Positions 27,540-36,964 of a stretch of 64,000 nucleotides of DNA are shown here, piece by piece; positions within the stretch are counted from its first letter, which is position 1, and each line of letters starts with the position of its first letter. The translations under genes were made by a program, and so were the position numbers. The DNA comes from Pseudaminobacter salicylatoxidans (GTDB lineage Bacteria > Pseudomonadota > Alphaproteobacteria > Rhizobiales > Rhizobiaceae), in NCBI RefSeq assembly GCF_003148475.1, contig NZ_QGGG01000013.1:62001-126000 (forward strand), in the 5' to 3' direction. The notes beneath the pieces were generated by a model that saw only the letters and a list, made by a program, of their open reading frames with translations, had not been told where the DNA came from and ran no database searches.

Positions 27540-28570
27540 TTGCCCGAATAGCTCCTCACCTGGCGGATCATCGCCTCGACATGCTCGATCGGCGTTTCCG
27601 GCGTGATGCCGTGGCCGAGATTGAACACGAAGGGACCGTCGCCGAGCGCCCGCAGAATGTCGTCCACGCCTTCGCGCAACGCCCGTCCGCCGGCCACCAG
27701 CCTCAGCGGGTCGAGATTGCCTTGCACCGCCCCTTGCGCCTGCAATCGGCGCGCCTGCGAGAGCGGCACGGTCCAGTCGAGGCCGAGCCCCGTCACGCCC
27801 GTTTTCGAACGATAGGCGTCATAGCGGCTGCCTGCTCCTCGCGGGAAGCCGATCACCGGCACGTCGGGATATACGGCATGCACTTTGCGCACGATCTCGG
27901 CGACCGGCTTCACGCAGAAGGCGTCGAACGAGGCTTCATCGAGAATGCCTGCCCAGGAATCGAAGATCTGCACCGTGTCGGCACCCTGTTCGATCTGCCG
28001 GATCAGATATTGCGCCGAGTAGTCCGCAAGGATCGACAGCAGCCGTTCCATCGCTTCCGGGTTGCGATAGGCAAACAGCCGCGCCGGTCCCTGATCTGGC
28101 GTGCCGTGGCCGGCGATCATATAAGTGGCCAGCGTCCATGGCGCGCCGCAGAAACCGATCAGCGTCGTCTCGGCCGGCAGTTCGCCGCGCAGCCGCTTTA
28201 CCGTCTCGTAGACCGGCGCGAGATGCTGATGGAAATCGGAACCGTCCAGCCGTTCGACATCGTCGGCCGTCATCGGTGTCATCAGCGGGCCTCGGCCCTC
28301 TTCAAAGCGCAGGTCACGGCCGAGCGCATGCGGTACGACGAGAATATCCGAAAACAGGATCGATGCGTCGAAACCGAAGCGCCGGATCGGCTGCAGCGTC
28401 ACTTCGACGGCAAAATCGGGATTGTAGCAAAGGTCGAGGAACCCTCCCGCCGTCTTGCGCGTTTCCCGATACTCCGGAAGGTAGCGGCCGGCCTGACGCA
28501 TCATCCAGAGCGGCGTCGGGGAAACGGTCTGGCCCTTCAGAACATCCAGCATGGCGCGTCTTGCGGTCAT
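27536..28570 (-). CDS. hemE: Uroporphyrinogen decarboxylase
   Basis: 344 residues. The first signature [17 protein letters not shown] and the second, [14 protein letters not shown], are intact, as is the catalytic [12 protein letters not shown] segment. HemE converts uroporphyrinogen III to coproporphyrinogen III. It is the first gene leftward of the putative origin and is transcribed away from it, together with hemJ. The hemE-origin arrangement is classical in alphaproteobacteria. Confidence 0.98.
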   Translation of the reverse strand: MTARRAMLDVLKGQTVSPTPLWMMRQAGRYLPEYRETRKTAGGFLDLCYNPDFAVEVTLQPIRRFGFDASILFSDILVVPHALGRDLRFEEGRGPLMTPMTADDVERLDGSDFHQHLAPVYETVKRLRGELPAETTLIGFCGAPWTLATYMIAGHGTPDQGPARLFAYRNPEAMERLLSILADYSAQYLIRQIEQGADTVQIFDSWAGILDEASFDAFCVKPVAEIVRKVHAVYPDVPVIGFPRGAGSRYDAYRSKTGVTGLGLDWTVPLSQARRLQAQGAVQGNLDPLRLVAGGRALREGVDDILRALGDGPFVFNLGHGITPETPIEHVEAMIRQVRSYSGK

Positions 28571-28972
28571 GGTCGCGTCGTTCTCCCAGTTTGTCCTGAA
28601 AATATAATTCTCAAGGAAAAGAGTCTTTTGATTCTTAGACTCTGTTGGAATCGAGAATTGTCACTTATCCACGCAGCCCAACCCGTCGCCAGAAAGCATA
28701 TTGTCGCGCTTGGCTGGCTGTGGATTGGGGAATTATGGGGATTATCTCAATTCGATTAGGAATTACAAGCGCTTGCGTAGAAGCTTGTTTAAGGCTCTCG
28801 GGTGGCCGCGATATGGCGGCTTGCCTTATCCCCATTTCCATCCACGGCCGGGCTGCGAAACTGACAGCGGGGTGAATTGTGGACAAGTCGCCATCTGATA
28901 CAGTCGCCGGCGACCGCCATCGGCAAAACGCCACCCTTATCCACATTTGACCACAGAGACCGGGCAAAGCTT
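28571..28972. other. oriC: Putative chromosomal replication origin (oriC)
   Basis: A 402-base gap between hemE and the PPDK/PEPS regulator gene, the same neighbours as the Caulobacter and Rickettsia origins. It holds a perfect DnaA box TTATCCACA (28937-28945) and near matches: TTATCCACG (28665-28673), TTATCCCCA (28826-28834), TTGTCCACA on minus (28879-28887) and TTGTTCACA on minus (28972-28980, overlapping the next start codon). Four GANTC sites cluster at 28621-28652. An AT-rich stretch at about 28731-28770 could be the unwinding element. The call is by position and motif, not by experiment. Confidence 0.85.
28621..28652. promoter_or_regulatory. Cluster of four GANTC (CcrM-type) methylation sites in the origin
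   Basis: GAGTC at 28621, GATTC at 28630, GACTC at 28638 and GAATC at 28648, starting 9, 8 and 10 bases apart. The first and third lie in a 7-bp inverted repeat AGAGTCT/AGACTCT (28620-28626 and 28637-28643). Confidence 0.75.
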
Positions 28973-29794
28973 GTGAACAAACCCCAGAGCTTCTTCCATC
29001 TGCACCTGATTTCGGACGCCACCGGCGAAACGCTGCTGGCGGCCGGCCGGGCGGCGTCGGCGCAATACAAGGATGCGCGCGCCATCGAACACATCTACCC
29101 GCTGATCCGCACCGAAAAGCAGCTCATGAAGGTGTTCGAGGACATAGAGGAGGAGCCGGGCATCGTGCTCTACACGATGGTGGACCAGAGCCTTGCGCGC
29201 ATGATCGACAGCCGCTGCGTGGCCATGGGCCTGCCTTACGTCTCGGTGCTGGAGCCGGTGCTTGGCGTGTTCCAGTCTTATCTCGGCACGCCGGCCGGGC
29301 GTCGCGTCGGCGCGCAGCATGTGCTCAACGCCGAATATTTCCGGCGCATCGACGCGCTGAACTTCACCATGGAGCATGATGACGGGCAATTGCCCGACGA
29401 CGTGGACGATGCCGACATCGTGCTGATCGGCATTTCGCGCACCTCCAAGACGCCGACCAGCATCTATCTGGCCAATCGCGGCATCAAGACAGCCAATATC
29501 CCTATCGTGCTCGGCGTGCCGCTGCCCGAGAGCCTCGCTTCCGCGACCAAGCCCCTGATCGTCGGGCTTGTCGCCACCGCCGAGCGCATCTCGCAGGTGC
29601 GCCAGAACCGGTTGCTCGGCACGACGCCCGGCTTCGAGGGGCAGAGCTACATCGATCGCGCGACGATCAGCGAGGAACTGGCCTATGCAAGGCAGATCTG
29701 CACACGCCATGGCTGGCCGATGATCGATGTCAGCCGCCGCTCCATCGAGGAAACCGCGGCGGCAATCGTTGCCCTGCGGAACAAGACGCGATAA
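28973..29794 (+). CDS. Pyruvate, phosphate dikinase / PEP synthase regulatory protein (DUF299)
   Basis: 273 residues from a GTG start ([15 protein letters not shown]). The P-loop-like motif [17 protein letters not shown] is the family nucleotide-binding site. These bifunctional kinase/pyrophosphorylases switch PPDK or PEP synthase on and off by phosphorylating the catalytic Thr. The gene flanks the origin, as does its homologue RP001 in Rickettsia. A DnaA-like box overlaps the start codon, so origin activity and transcription could interfere. Confidence 0.95.
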   Translation: MNKPQSFFHLHLISDATGETLLAAGRAASAQYKDARAIEHIYPLIRTEKQLMKVFEDIEEEPGIVLYTMVDQSLARMIDSRCVAMGLPYVSVLEPVLGVFQSYLGTPAGRRVGAQHVLNAEYFRRIDALNFTMEHDDGQLPDDVDDADIVLIGISRTSKTPTSIYLANRGIKTANIPIVLGVPLPESLASATKPLIVGLVATAERISQVRQNRLLGTTPGFEGQSYIDRATISEELAYARQICTRHGWPMIDVSRRSIEETAAAIVALRNKTR

Positions 29795-29880
29795 CGCGTC
29801 GTTTCGGAGATTATCGCGCACGCAAAACGCGCGGATGAACCTCGTTTGGCGGAACGAACAGGGTCTGGAGGATTCAGGCG

Positions 29881-30477
29881 ATGGACAGGATCATACTTGC
29901 GTCGGGAAGTCCGTTTCGCAAAACCTTGCTCACCAATGCCGGCATCGATTTCACCGTCGCAACGGCCGATCTCGATGAGCGCGCCCTTGAGGCGCCGCTG
30001 GAAAACAGCGGCACCGGCCCCGAGGACGTGGCGTTGATCCTGGCGGAAGCCAAGGCGCTCAATGTCAGCGAAAGTCACCCGGATGCGCTGGTCATAGGCT
30101 GCGACCAGACGCTGTCGCTTGACGACCGCATTTTCCACAAGCCGCGCGACATGGAGGATGCGCGCCGCCATCTGCTCGACCTTTCGGGCAGGACGCATCA
30201 GCTCAACAGTGCGGTCGTGCTGGCCAGGGGCGGCAACACATTGTGGAGCGACGTGCCCATTGCACGCCTCACCATGCGCAAGCTCGACCCCGCCTTCATC
30301 GGCCGCCACCTGGCGCGTGTTGGCGACAAGGCGTTGATGAGCGTCGGCGCCTACCAGATCGAAGGCGAAGGCATCCAGCTTTTCGACAGGATCGAGGGCG
30401 ATTATTTCACCATCGTCGGCCTGCCGCTGTTGCCGCTGCTCAAGAAGCTGCGCGAACTTGGAGCCATCGATGGCTGA
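29881..30477 (+). CDS. maf: Maf-like nucleoside triphosphate pyrophosphatase
   Basis: 198 residues. The N-terminal [13 protein letters not shown] motif, GCDQTLSLD (catalytic Asp region) and [13 protein letters not shown] are typical of Maf. The enzyme hydrolyses non-canonical or pyrimidine nucleotides to monophosphates. It starts 86 bases after the PPDK regulator, with GGAG upstream of the ATG, and overlaps aroE by eight bases, starting a maf-aroE-coaE-dnaQ run. Confidence 0.94.
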   Translation: MDRIILASGSPFRKTLLTNAGIDFTVATADLDERALEAPLENSGTGPEDVALILAEAKALNVSESHPDALVIGCDQTLSLDDRIFHKPRDMEDARRHLLDLSGRTHQLNSAVVLARGGNTLWSDVPIARLTMRKLDPAFIGRHLARVGDKALMSVGAYQIEGEGIQLFDRIEGDYFTIVGLPLLPLLKKLRELGAIDG

Positions 30478-31306
30478 ACGCAAGGCTTTCGTCTGCGGAC
30501 ACCCGATCGCGCATTCGCGTTCGCCGAAGATTCACGGCTTTTGGCTGAGACAATACGGCATCGACGGCAGCTATGACGCCATCGATGTGGAGCCGGAGGT
30601 TTTCGATGATTTTCTGGCGCGGCTGGCCGCGAACGGGCTGGTCGGCGGCAATGTCACCATTCCGCACAAGGAAGCGGCCTTCCGCCTGGTTCAGCGGCGT
30701 GCCGCGGCCGCCGAGGCGATCGGCGCGGTCAACACGCTGTGGTTCGAGAACGGCCATCTGTGGGGCGACAATACGGATGCCTATGGTTTTGCCGCCAATC
30801 TCGATGAATATGCGCCCGACTGGGACAAGGCCGAAATCGCGCTGGTACTGGGCGCGGGCGGAGCGGCGCGCGCGGTGGTCCATGCGCTGAAGATGCGCGG
30901 GTTCAGGCATATCCGCATCGTCAACCGCACCGCGGAGCGCGCGCTGGCGCTGGCGGATGCGTTCGGTGAAGGGGTTTCGGGCCATCCGCTTGCGGCAAGC
31001 GGCGAATTCCTGCCCGACACCGGGCTCCTCGTCAACACGACCTCGCTCGGCATGCATGGCAGTGGCGAATTGCCGGTCGATCCGTCGGCCTTGCCCGCCC
31101 ATGCCATCGTCACCGACATCGTCTATGTGCCGCTGGAAACGCCGCTGCTTGCGGTGGCAAGGGCGCGCGGGCTGAAGACCGTGGACGGCCTCGGCATGCT
31201 GCTGCATCAGGCCGTGCCGGGCTTCGAGCGCTGGTTCGGCGTGCGGCCCGAGGTGACGCGGAAGCTGCGCGAGCTGATCGTGGCCGACCTGGGTGTGGCG
31301 GCATGA
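30470..31306 (+). CDS. aroE: Shikimate dehydrogenase (NADP+)
   Basis: 278 residues. The shikimate-binding motif [13 protein letters not shown] and [12 protein letters not shown] (with catalytic Lys) are intact, and [16 protein letters not shown] is the NADP Rossmann loop. It reduces 3-dehydroshikimate in aromatic amino acid synthesis. The ATG at 30470, inside the end of maf, gives [19 protein letters not shown]. The stop overlaps the coaE start. Confidence 0.97.
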   Translation: MAERKAFVCGHPIAHSRSPKIHGFWLRQYGIDGSYDAIDVEPEVFDDFLARLAANGLVGGNVTIPHKEAAFRLVQRRAAAAEAIGAVNTLWFENGHLWGDNTDAYGFAANLDEYAPDWDKAEIALVLGAGGAARAVVHALKMRGFRHIRIVNRTAERALALADAFGEGVSGHPLAASGEFLPDTGLLVNTTSLGMHGSGELPVDPSALPAHAIVTDIVYVPLETPLLAVARARGLKTVDGLGMLLHQAVPGFERWFGVRPEVTRKLRELIVADLGVAA

Positions 31307-31908
31307 TCGTGCTGGGGCTCACAGGGTCGATAGGCATGGGCAAATCGACTGCCGGCAGGATGTTTTCGGAAGCCGGCGTGCCGGTGCATGATTCGGACGA
31401 GGCCGTGCATCGGCTCTATGCCGGCAAAGCCGCTCCGCTGGTGGAAGCTGCATTTCCCGGCACTGTTCGCGACGGCGTCGTCGATCGCGCCGAGCTTTCC
31501 AGGCGGGTGCTCGGCAAGCCCGAGGCGTTGAAAAAGCTCGAGGGGGTCATCCACCCTCTGGTGCGTGCCGATGCCGAAGCCTTTCTGGCGCAGAGCCGCG
31601 CGTCCGGAGCACCGCTGGCCGTGCTCGACATACCGCTGCTGTTTGAAACCGGCGGACGCGACCGCGTCGACAAGGTCGTCGTGGTCAGCGCCTCGGCCGA
31701 AGCGCAGCGCGAGCGCGTGCTTGCCCGCCCGGGCATGACCGAAGAAAAATTCGCCAGCATTCTGGCGCGTCAGGTGCCTGACGCCGAAAAGCGCCGGCAG
31801 GCCGATTTCGTTATCGACACGAGCGGCTCGTTCGATCGCACGAGGCAGGCGGTGCAGCGGCTGATCGCCTCGCTCGTCGGGGAAAAGCCGCATTCTCCTG
31901 CCAACTGA
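31303..31908 (+). CDS. coaE: Dephospho-CoA kinase
   Basis: 201 residues beginning [21 protein letters not shown] with Walker A at about residues 8-16. The [23 protein letters not shown] stretch is typical. It phosphorylates dephospho-CoA in the last step of CoA synthesis; the first-step kinase coaA is also in this window (45269). It is coupled to aroE by a 4-base overlap. Confidence 0.97.
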   Translation: MIVLGLTGSIGMGKSTAGRMFSEAGVPVHDSDEAVHRLYAGKAAPLVEAAFPGTVRDGVVDRAELSRRVLGKPEALKKLEGVIHPLVRADAEAFLAQSRASGAPLAVLDIPLLFETGGRDRVDKVVVVSASAEAQRERVLARPGMTEEKFASILARQVPDAEKRRQADFVIDTSGSFDRTRQAVQRLIASLVGEKPHSPAN

Positions 31909-32079
31909 CCCTTGCGGCCTCAGGCGGTCGCGGTCATGATTCATGAGGTTTCCGCCGGTCGACGGCGGTGACCGGCACCAGCTTCGAGAGAACCGGCAAG
32001 CCTTCGGGAAGCCACTCAGCATCGTAACTACTGCGCCAGTCCGCCCATGTGCGAGAATGGCGCTGAATGGAGTGATTCG

Positions 32080-32808
32080 TTGCGCGAAATCATCTTCGAT
32101 ACGGAAACCACCGGCCTCGACGCGCGCGAGGATCGCATCATCGAGATCGGCGCGGTGGAGATGGTCAACCGGTTTCCGACCGGAAACACGTTCCATGTCT
32201 ACATCAATCCGCAGGGCAGGCAGGTCCATCCCGACGCGCTTGCCGTCCACGGCATCAGCAATGAACGCCTTGTCAACGAGAAAACCTTCCCTGAGATCGT
32301 TGATCAGTTCCTGGCTTTTTTCGATGGCGCGAAGCTGATCGCGCACAATGCCAATTTTGACATCGGCTTCATCAATGCCGAACTGGCGCGGCTCGATTTC
32401 CCGGCGGTGGACAATGAGCGGGTGGTGGATTCGCTGGCGCTCGCGCGCCGCAAGCACCCGATGGGGCCGAATTCGCTCGACGCGCTGTGCCGGCGCTACG
32501 GCATCAACAACAGCCACCGCACATTCCACGGCGCCTTGCTCGACTCCCAGCTTCTGGCCGAAGTCTATATCGAGTTGGTCGGCGGCAGGCAGGCGGCGCT
32601 CATCCTCGACGCGGGCAGCCAGTCGGGCGGCGAGGATTTTGGCGGCCAGGCTACGGTCACCATCGGCCAGCGTCCGGTGCCGTTGGCTCCGCGCATCACG
32701 GATGCCGAGCGCGCGGCCCATGCGAAACTGGTCGAGAAACTGGGCGAGAAATCGATCTGGCAGCGTTTCGGCGCATCGGACGAAGAGCGCGAAGCCGCTC
32801 TTGGATAA
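32080..32808 (+). CDS. dnaQ: DNA polymerase III epsilon subunit (3'-5' proofreading exonuclease)
   Basis: 242 residues. ExoI (FDTETTGLD), ExoII (HNANFDIGF) and ExoIII (HGALLDSQLLA) carry the catalytic acidic residues, so proofreading should be intact, and a C-terminal segment should bind the polymerase alpha subunit. The TTG at 32080 is favoured: GGAG lies 8 bases upstream and the protein would begin REIIFDTETTGLD after the start. An ATG at 32047 is the alternative. A terminator follows. Confidence 0.95.
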   Translation: MREIIFDTETTGLDAREDRIIEIGAVEMVNRFPTGNTFHVYINPQGRQVHPDALAVHGISNERLVNEKTFPEIVDQFLAFFDGAKLIAHNANFDIGFINAELARLDFPAVDNERVVDSLALARRKHPMGPNSLDALCRRYGINNSHRTFHGALLDSQLLAEVYIELVGGRQAALILDAGSQSGGEDFGGQATVTIGQRPVPLAPRITDAERAAHAKLVEKLGEKSIWQRFGASDEEREAALG

Positions 32809-32834
32809 GGGTCGCTTGAAGTTCTTCTATCAGA

Positions 32835-32866
32835 CAAAAAACCCGGCACGAGGCCGGGTTTTTCAT
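32835..32866. terminator. Bidirectional terminator between dnaQ and secB
   Basis: AACCCGGC pairs with GCCGGGTT around a short loop (positions about 32840-32860), with an A run before and a T run after, so it can serve both converging genes. Confidence 0.85.
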
Positions 32867-32889
32867 GAAAAGTCGCTGCTGCGCTGGGC

Positions 32890-33390
32890 TTAGCTGACCT
32901 GCACCTTGGCAGCCGCCTGGTCCTCGGCGATCTTCTGCTGGAACATCTGCGCGAAGTCGATCGGGTCGAGCATCAGCGGCGGGAAGCCGCCATTGCGGGT
33001 GGCGTCGGCGATGATCTGGCGCGCGAAGGGAAACAGCAGGCGCGGGCACTCGATGAAGAGCAGCGGCAGCATGTGCTCCTGCGGGAACCCTTCGATCTTG
33101 AAGACGCCGCCATAGACCAGCTCGACGTTGAACAGCACTTCCTTGTCGAAAGCCGCCTTGGCCGAGAGCGTCAGGTTGACGTCGAATTCCTTGTCCGAAA
33201 GCGGATTGGCGTTGACGTTGACGTTGATGTTGATGCCGGGCGCCTTGTCGCGGCCGCGCAGCGAGTTGGGCGCGCCGGGGCTCTCGAAGGAGAGGTCCTT
33301 CACATATTGTGCAAGCACGTTGAGCGAAGGCTGCGCACCGGCGGCATTGCCGTTTCCGTTGCCGACCGGCTGGTTCTCGTCATTGGCCAT
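32890..33390 (-). CDS. secB: Protein-export chaperone SecB
   Basis: 166 residues. A polar Asn/Gly-rich start precedes the SecB core: [27 protein letters not shown] and [16 protein letters not shown]. SecB holds presecretory proteins unfolded and hands them to SecA. The length is normal for alphaproteobacteria. The gene is monocistronic, with a possible promoter upstream and the shared terminator downstream. Confidence 0.97.
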   Translation of the reverse strand: MANDENQPVGNGNGNAAGAQPSLNVLAQYVKDLSFESPGAPNSLRGRDKAPGININVNVNANPLSDKEFDVNLTLSAKAAFDKEVLFNVELVYGGVFKIEGFPQEHMLPLLFIECPRLLFPFARQIIADATRNGGFPPLMLDPIDFAQMFQQKIAEDQAAAKVQVS

Positions 33391-33440
33391 GAGCCATCTT
33401 CCTCTTTGCGTTCAGCCGCCGGGCGGCCCCGATTGAAATC

Positions 33441-33470
33441 GAGCGTTGGCTAGCATGGCCTTCATGTCAA
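33441..33470 (-). promoter_or_regulatory. Possible secB promoter
   Basis: On the minus strand a perfect -35 element TTGACA (33470-33465) is followed at 17 bases by the weak hexamer AACGCT. Alphaproteobacterial -10 elements are often poor, so the call relies on the -35 match. Confidence 0.3.
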
Positions 33471-33515
33471 GACAAGGTTTTGGCCGGGCTGCCGTCGCGG
33501 GCGGGTTTTGCGTCT

Positions 33516-34004
33516 CTAGTCGTCGCCAAGACGCCGCCAGGGCGAATTCGGATCGGCGTCGCGCGAATAGTCGGCTTCGTCGAGGTCGATGGTCCGGCTT
33601 TGACCCTGCCGGCGCGAAAAGCCGCCCATGCCGCCATAATTCACCGTGAAATCCACGCGCTTGCGCAAAAAATTCCAGCCGAAATCGCGCACCGGCGGCA
33701 GGAACAGCAAAATGCCGAGAATATCGGTGAAGAAGCCCGGCAAAAGAAGCAGGATGCCTGCCAAAAGGATCATCACGCCATGGGCGAGGTCGCGGCTGGG
33801 GTCGCGCCCGGCCTCGATCTCATTGCGGATGCGCGCCATCACGCCAAAACCCTGATGTCGCAAAAGCATGCCGCCGGCGATGCTGGCGGCGATGGTGAGC
33901 CCCAGCGTCGGAAAAACGCCGATCTGCCGGCCGACGATGACGAAGCCGGCGATTTCGATCAGCGGAAGCAGCAAAAGAAGGGAGGGAATGAGGGAAACGC
34001 GCAC
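33516..34004 (-). CDS. FxsA family membrane protein
   Basis: About 162 residues from a GTG start. Three or four membrane segments carry the FxsA pattern LPLIEIAGFVIVGRQIGVFPTLGL and LLLLPGFFTDILGILLFLPPVR. In E. coli, FxsA overproduction relieves exclusion of phage T7 by the F plasmid; the normal role is unknown. The N-terminus is uncertain: ATGs at 34043 and 34073 extend a basic tail, but the GTG matches the usual family start. The tail is polar and Asp/Arg-rich. Confidence 0.86.
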   Translation of the reverse strand: MRVSLIPSLLLLLPLIEIAGFVIVGRQIGVFPTLGLTIAASIAGGMLLRHQGFGVMARIRNEIEAGRDPSRDLAHGVMILLAGILLLLPGFFTDILGILLFLPPVRDFGWNFLRKRVDFTVNYGGMGGFSRRQGQSRTIDLDEADYSRDADPNSPWRRLGDD

Positions 34005-34104
34005 GAACCAGCCTGTTTTTCGGGTTTTTGACCTGGGTTGCATCAAAATGTCCAGCGGCCAACGCTGGCGCATCCTACATTAGATAGGTAAGCATGGCTT
34101 TCAT

Positions 34105-34133
34105 TTGAATGATGGCAGCATGCGTTCTATATG
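34105..34133 (+). promoter_or_regulatory. Possible promoter for the Tim44-like gene
   Basis: TTGAAT (34105-34110) and TATATG (34128-34133) with 17-base spacing, 73 bases upstream of the start codon. Confidence 0.35.
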
Positions 34134-34206
34134 CATTGGAACAGAGGGCGCTGAAATGCCGGAGCGGTGAGAGTGCCGTTTCGGCACGGCCGAAGACAAG
34201 GGATTG

Positions 34207-34923
34207 ATGGCGGAAGATATGGAATTTTTCGACTTCGGCACATTGTTCTTTCTGATCGCGGCCGTCGTGATCTTCTTTCAGCTGCGCAACGTGCTGGGGC
34301 GCCGCACCGGCAATGAGCGTCCGCCGTTCGATCCCTATACGGCCGCCCGCACCGGCGACAAGGATGCCGCCCAAAAATCCGAAAATGTGGTGTCCCTGCC
34401 GCGCAAGCGTGGTCCGGCCGACAATGACGATGCCTATGCGGCCATTGATGCCGTCGCCAAGCCCGACACCGATCTGAACAGGGGCCTGCGCGCCATCAAG
34501 GATGCCGATGCGAGCTTCGAGCCCAAATCCTTCGTCGACGGCGCCAAGATGGCCTATGAGATGATCGTCATGGCCTATGCCGACGGCGACCGCAAAACGC
34601 TGAAGAACCTGCTTTCGCGCGAGGTCTATGACGGTTTCGTCGCCGCCATCTCAGACCGCGAGGCGCGCTCGGAAAAGATCCAGTCCTCCTTCGTCGGCAT
34701 CGACAAGGCCGATATCGTCGCCGCCGAAGTGAAGAACGGCGAGGCCCACATCACGCTGCGGATCATCAGCGAGCTTATTTCGGCCACCCGCGACAAGGCC
34801 GGCGAGGTGATCGACGGCGATCCCGAAACGGTGGCCGAGGTCAAGGACGTATGGACTTTCGCGCGCGATGCACGCTCGCGCGACCCGAACTGGAAGCTCG
34901 TCGCGACCGAAGAAGAAGAGTGA
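34207..34923 (+). CDS. Tim44/TimA family protein
   Basis: 238 residues with one N-terminal membrane segment (FFDFGTLFFLIAAVVIFFQL) followed by a linker and a Tim44-like domain from about residue 95 (AYEMIVMAYADGDRKTLKNLLSREVYDGF ... DVWTFARDARSRDPNWKLVAT). Bacterial TimA relatives are anchored inner-membrane proteins with a probable role in membrane-protein assembly, by analogy with mitochondrial Tim44. It lies beside secB, fitting an export-related role. Start ATG 34207; a TTG at 34204 and an ATG at 34219 are alternatives. Confidence 0.9.
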   Translation: MAEDMEFFDFGTLFFLIAAVVIFFQLRNVLGRRTGNERPPFDPYTAARTGDKDAAQKSENVVSLPRKRGPADNDDAYAAIDAVAKPDTDLNRGLRAIKDADASFEPKSFVDGAKMAYEMIVMAYADGDRKTLKNLLSREVYDGFVAAISDREARSEKIQSSFVGIDKADIVAAEVKNGEAHITLRIISELISATRDKAGEVIDGDPETVAEVKDVWTFARDARSRDPNWKLVATEEEE

Positions 34924-34945
34924 CCGTCGTTCAGGGGCCGGTCCG

Positions 34946-36043
34946 GTGGCGCTGTCGCCTGTCTTCCGCATCGTCTCCTTCGGCGATCTTCCCGGCTGGC
35001 GCCAGGACGACCAGACCGATGCCTACGCAGCCTTTCGCCGCTGCGCCTTCCATGTGCTGACCAAACCCTATCGCACCGGCGCGCTGGGTGTGGAGTTTTC
35101 CGCTTTCGCGGATGCCTATGCGGATGCGCGCGCATCCGGGCGGCAGGATGCCCGTGCCTTCTTCGAGCGCCATTTTGTGCCGGCGCGCGTCGCGCCGGAC
35201 GACAGACCGTCGGGCTTCGTGACCGGATTCTACGAGCCGGAAGTGGTGGCCTCTCTTGTAAGAACGGATCGTTTCACCGTGCCGCTGCTCGCGCGGCCGG
35301 ACGATCTGCTTGATGTGGACGATGGCAATCGGCCGGACGGGATGGACCCTTACCTTGCCTTTGCGCGCCAAACGCCTGACGGGCTCGCCGAATATTTCGA
35401 CCGGCAGGCCATCGAACGGGGCGCGCTGGAAGGGCAGGGGCTGGAAATCGCCTGGCTGACCGATCCGGTGGATGGATTCTTCGTCCATGTGCAGGGTGCT
35501 GCACGGCTGAAAATGACGGACGGCTCGCTGCGGCGTGTGACCTATGCGGCGAAATCCGGCCAGCGTTTCACCGGGCCTGGCGGGGTGCTGGCCGAACTGG
35601 GCGAAATCCCGCTGGAAAAGATCACCATGCAGTCGATCCGGGCATGGTTCAAAGCCAATCCGGGGCGGGTGAACGAGATATTGTGGCGCAACCGCTCCTA
35701 TATCTTCTTCCGCGAGGCTGCGGTTGAACGAGCCGAGCTGGGGCCGATCGCGGCGGCAAAAGTGCCGCTGACGCCCGGCCGTTCCATGGCGGTGGACCGG
35801 CTGCTGCATACATTCGGCACGCCGTTCTTCATTGACGCCCCGAAGCTGACGGCCTTCGGCGGCGCTGGCTTCCGCCGGCTGATGATCGCGCAGGACACCG
35901 GCTCGGCCATCACCGGTCCGGCGCGAGGCGATCTTTTCGCCGGTTCCGGTGATGCTGCCGGCGAGATCGCCGGTGTGGTGCGCGCCGATGCCGATTTCTT
36001 CGCGCTGGTCCCGCGCGGCCTCATCGGCGGGGCCGCGTCATGA
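34946..36043 (+). CDS. mltA: Membrane-bound lytic murein transglycosylase A (MltA)
   Basis: 365 residues from a GTG start with AGGGG upstream. The MltA barrel (PSGFVTGFYEPEV ... DPYLAFARQTPDG) precedes the C-terminal 3D domain (MIAQDTGSAITGPARGDLFAG) with the catalytic Asp. It cleaves the glycan strand of peptidoglycan to anhydromuropeptides. I see no lipobox near the chosen start, so anchoring differs from E. coli MltA or the true start is not visible. It overlaps the Smr gene by four bases. Confidence 0.93.
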   Translation: MALSPVFRIVSFGDLPGWRQDDQTDAYAAFRRCAFHVLTKPYRTGALGVEFSAFADAYADARASGRQDARAFFERHFVPARVAPDDRPSGFVTGFYEPEVVASLVRTDRFTVPLLARPDDLLDVDDGNRPDGMDPYLAFARQTPDGLAEYFDRQAIERGALEGQGLEIAWLTDPVDGFFVHVQGAARLKMTDGSLRRVTYAAKSGQRFTGPGGVLAELGEIPLEKITMQSIRAWFKANPGRVNEILWRNRSYIFFREAAVERAELGPIAAAKVPLTPGRSMAVDRLLHTFGTPFFIDAPKLTAFGGAGFRRLMIAQDTGSAITGPARGDLFAGSGDAAGEIAGVVRADADFFALVPRGLIGGAAS

Positions 36044-36588
36044 GCAAGGCCCCCAAGACACTCAGCGACGAGGATCGCATCCTCTGGAGCCTGGTTGCCC
36101 GCTCGACCAAACCGTTGAAGGGTCGAGCTGCGGTCGAAGTCCCGCCCGAACCGGCGATGACCATGGAACAGGCCATGGCCGCGACGGAAAAGCCCACTCC
36201 GAAGCCGGCATCCCCGCAGCGCCAGGCCAGGCCCGGGCAGGCCGTCACCACTTCGCTCGATGCGCCGACGCACGAAAAGCTCGCCAGGGGCCGCTTGCCG
36301 ATAGAGGGCAGGGTCGATCTGCACGGGCTGACGCAGGAGGAGGCCTATTCGCTGCTTTTGTCCTTCCTCGGCCGCGCACATGCCGGCGGTGTGCGCTATG
36401 TGCTCGTCATCACGGGCAAGGGGTCTTCGTCGGGCGGCGAGGGGGTGTTGCGGCGGGCCGTGCCCGGCTGGCTTGCCACGCCGCCTTTCCGCATGCTGGT
36501 CAGCAGCCACGACCATGCCGCGCGCCACCATGGCGGCGGCGGGGCTCTCTATGTGCGGCTGCGCCGCCACGCGGCGCGACGCCCATGA
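36040..36588 (+). CDS. Smr/MutS2 C-terminal domain protein
   Basis: 182 residues. A polar N-terminal half with proline-rich linker (residues about 40-85) precedes the Smr domain: VDLHGLTQEEA, VRYVLVITGKGS and the final HGGGGALYVRLRR. Smr domains are nucleic-acid nucleases or binding modules; the DLHG and TGKG motifs are intact. It is overlapped by both mltA and the downstream regulator, so it belongs to a mltA-smr-regulator operon. Confidence 0.92.
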   Translation: MSKAPKTLSDEDRILWSLVARSTKPLKGRAAVEVPPEPAMTMEQAMAATEKPTPKPASPQRQARPGQAVTTSLDAPTHEKLARGRLPIEGRVDLHGLTQEEAYSLLLSFLGRAHAGGVRYVLVITGKGSSSGGEGVLRRAVPGWLATPPFRMLVSSHDHAARHHGGGGALYVRLRRHAARRP

Positions 36589-36953
36589 CGCCGCTGGGGG
36601 AAAGGCTGCGGGCGCTGCGGCGCGAGCGCGGCGTCAGCCAGAAGGACATGGCCGCCGCAATCGGCGTCAGCGCGGCCTATCTGTCGGCGCTCGAGCATGG
36701 CCGGCGCGGCGCGCCGACCTGGGCGCTCCTGCAGAAGATCATCGGCTATTTCAACGTCATCTGGGACGATGCGGAAGAGCTTCAGCATCTGGCCGAAACA
36801 TCGCATCCGCGCGTGGTGATCGACACCTCCGGCCTGTCGCCGGCCGCGACCGCGTTGGCCAATCATCTCGCCGCCAGCATAGGCCGGCTGGCCGAGGATG
36901 ACATCAAGGGCCTGATCGCGCAGGTGGAGAAGGCGCGCAAGCGCCGGCGCTGA
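36585..36953 (+). CDS. Cro/C1-type helix-turn-helix regulator
   Basis: 122 residues. The N-terminal 65 residues form an HTH_XRE domain: LGERLRALRRERGVSQKDMAAAIGVSAAYLSALEHG. The C-terminal part is helical (SPAATALANHLAASIGRLAEDDIKGLIAQVEKAR) with no known ligand domain. It starts within the smr stop codon (ATGA). The regulated genes are unknown; a local role at the mltA-smr operon is a reasonable guess. Confidence 0.9.
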   Translation: MTPLGERLRALRRERGVSQKDMAAAIGVSAAYLSALEHGRRGAPTWALLQKIIGYFNVIWDDAEELQHLAETSHPRVVIDTSGLSPAATALANHLAASIGRLAEDDIKGLIAQVEKARKRRR

Positions 36954-36964
36954 GGCCAAAAGCC

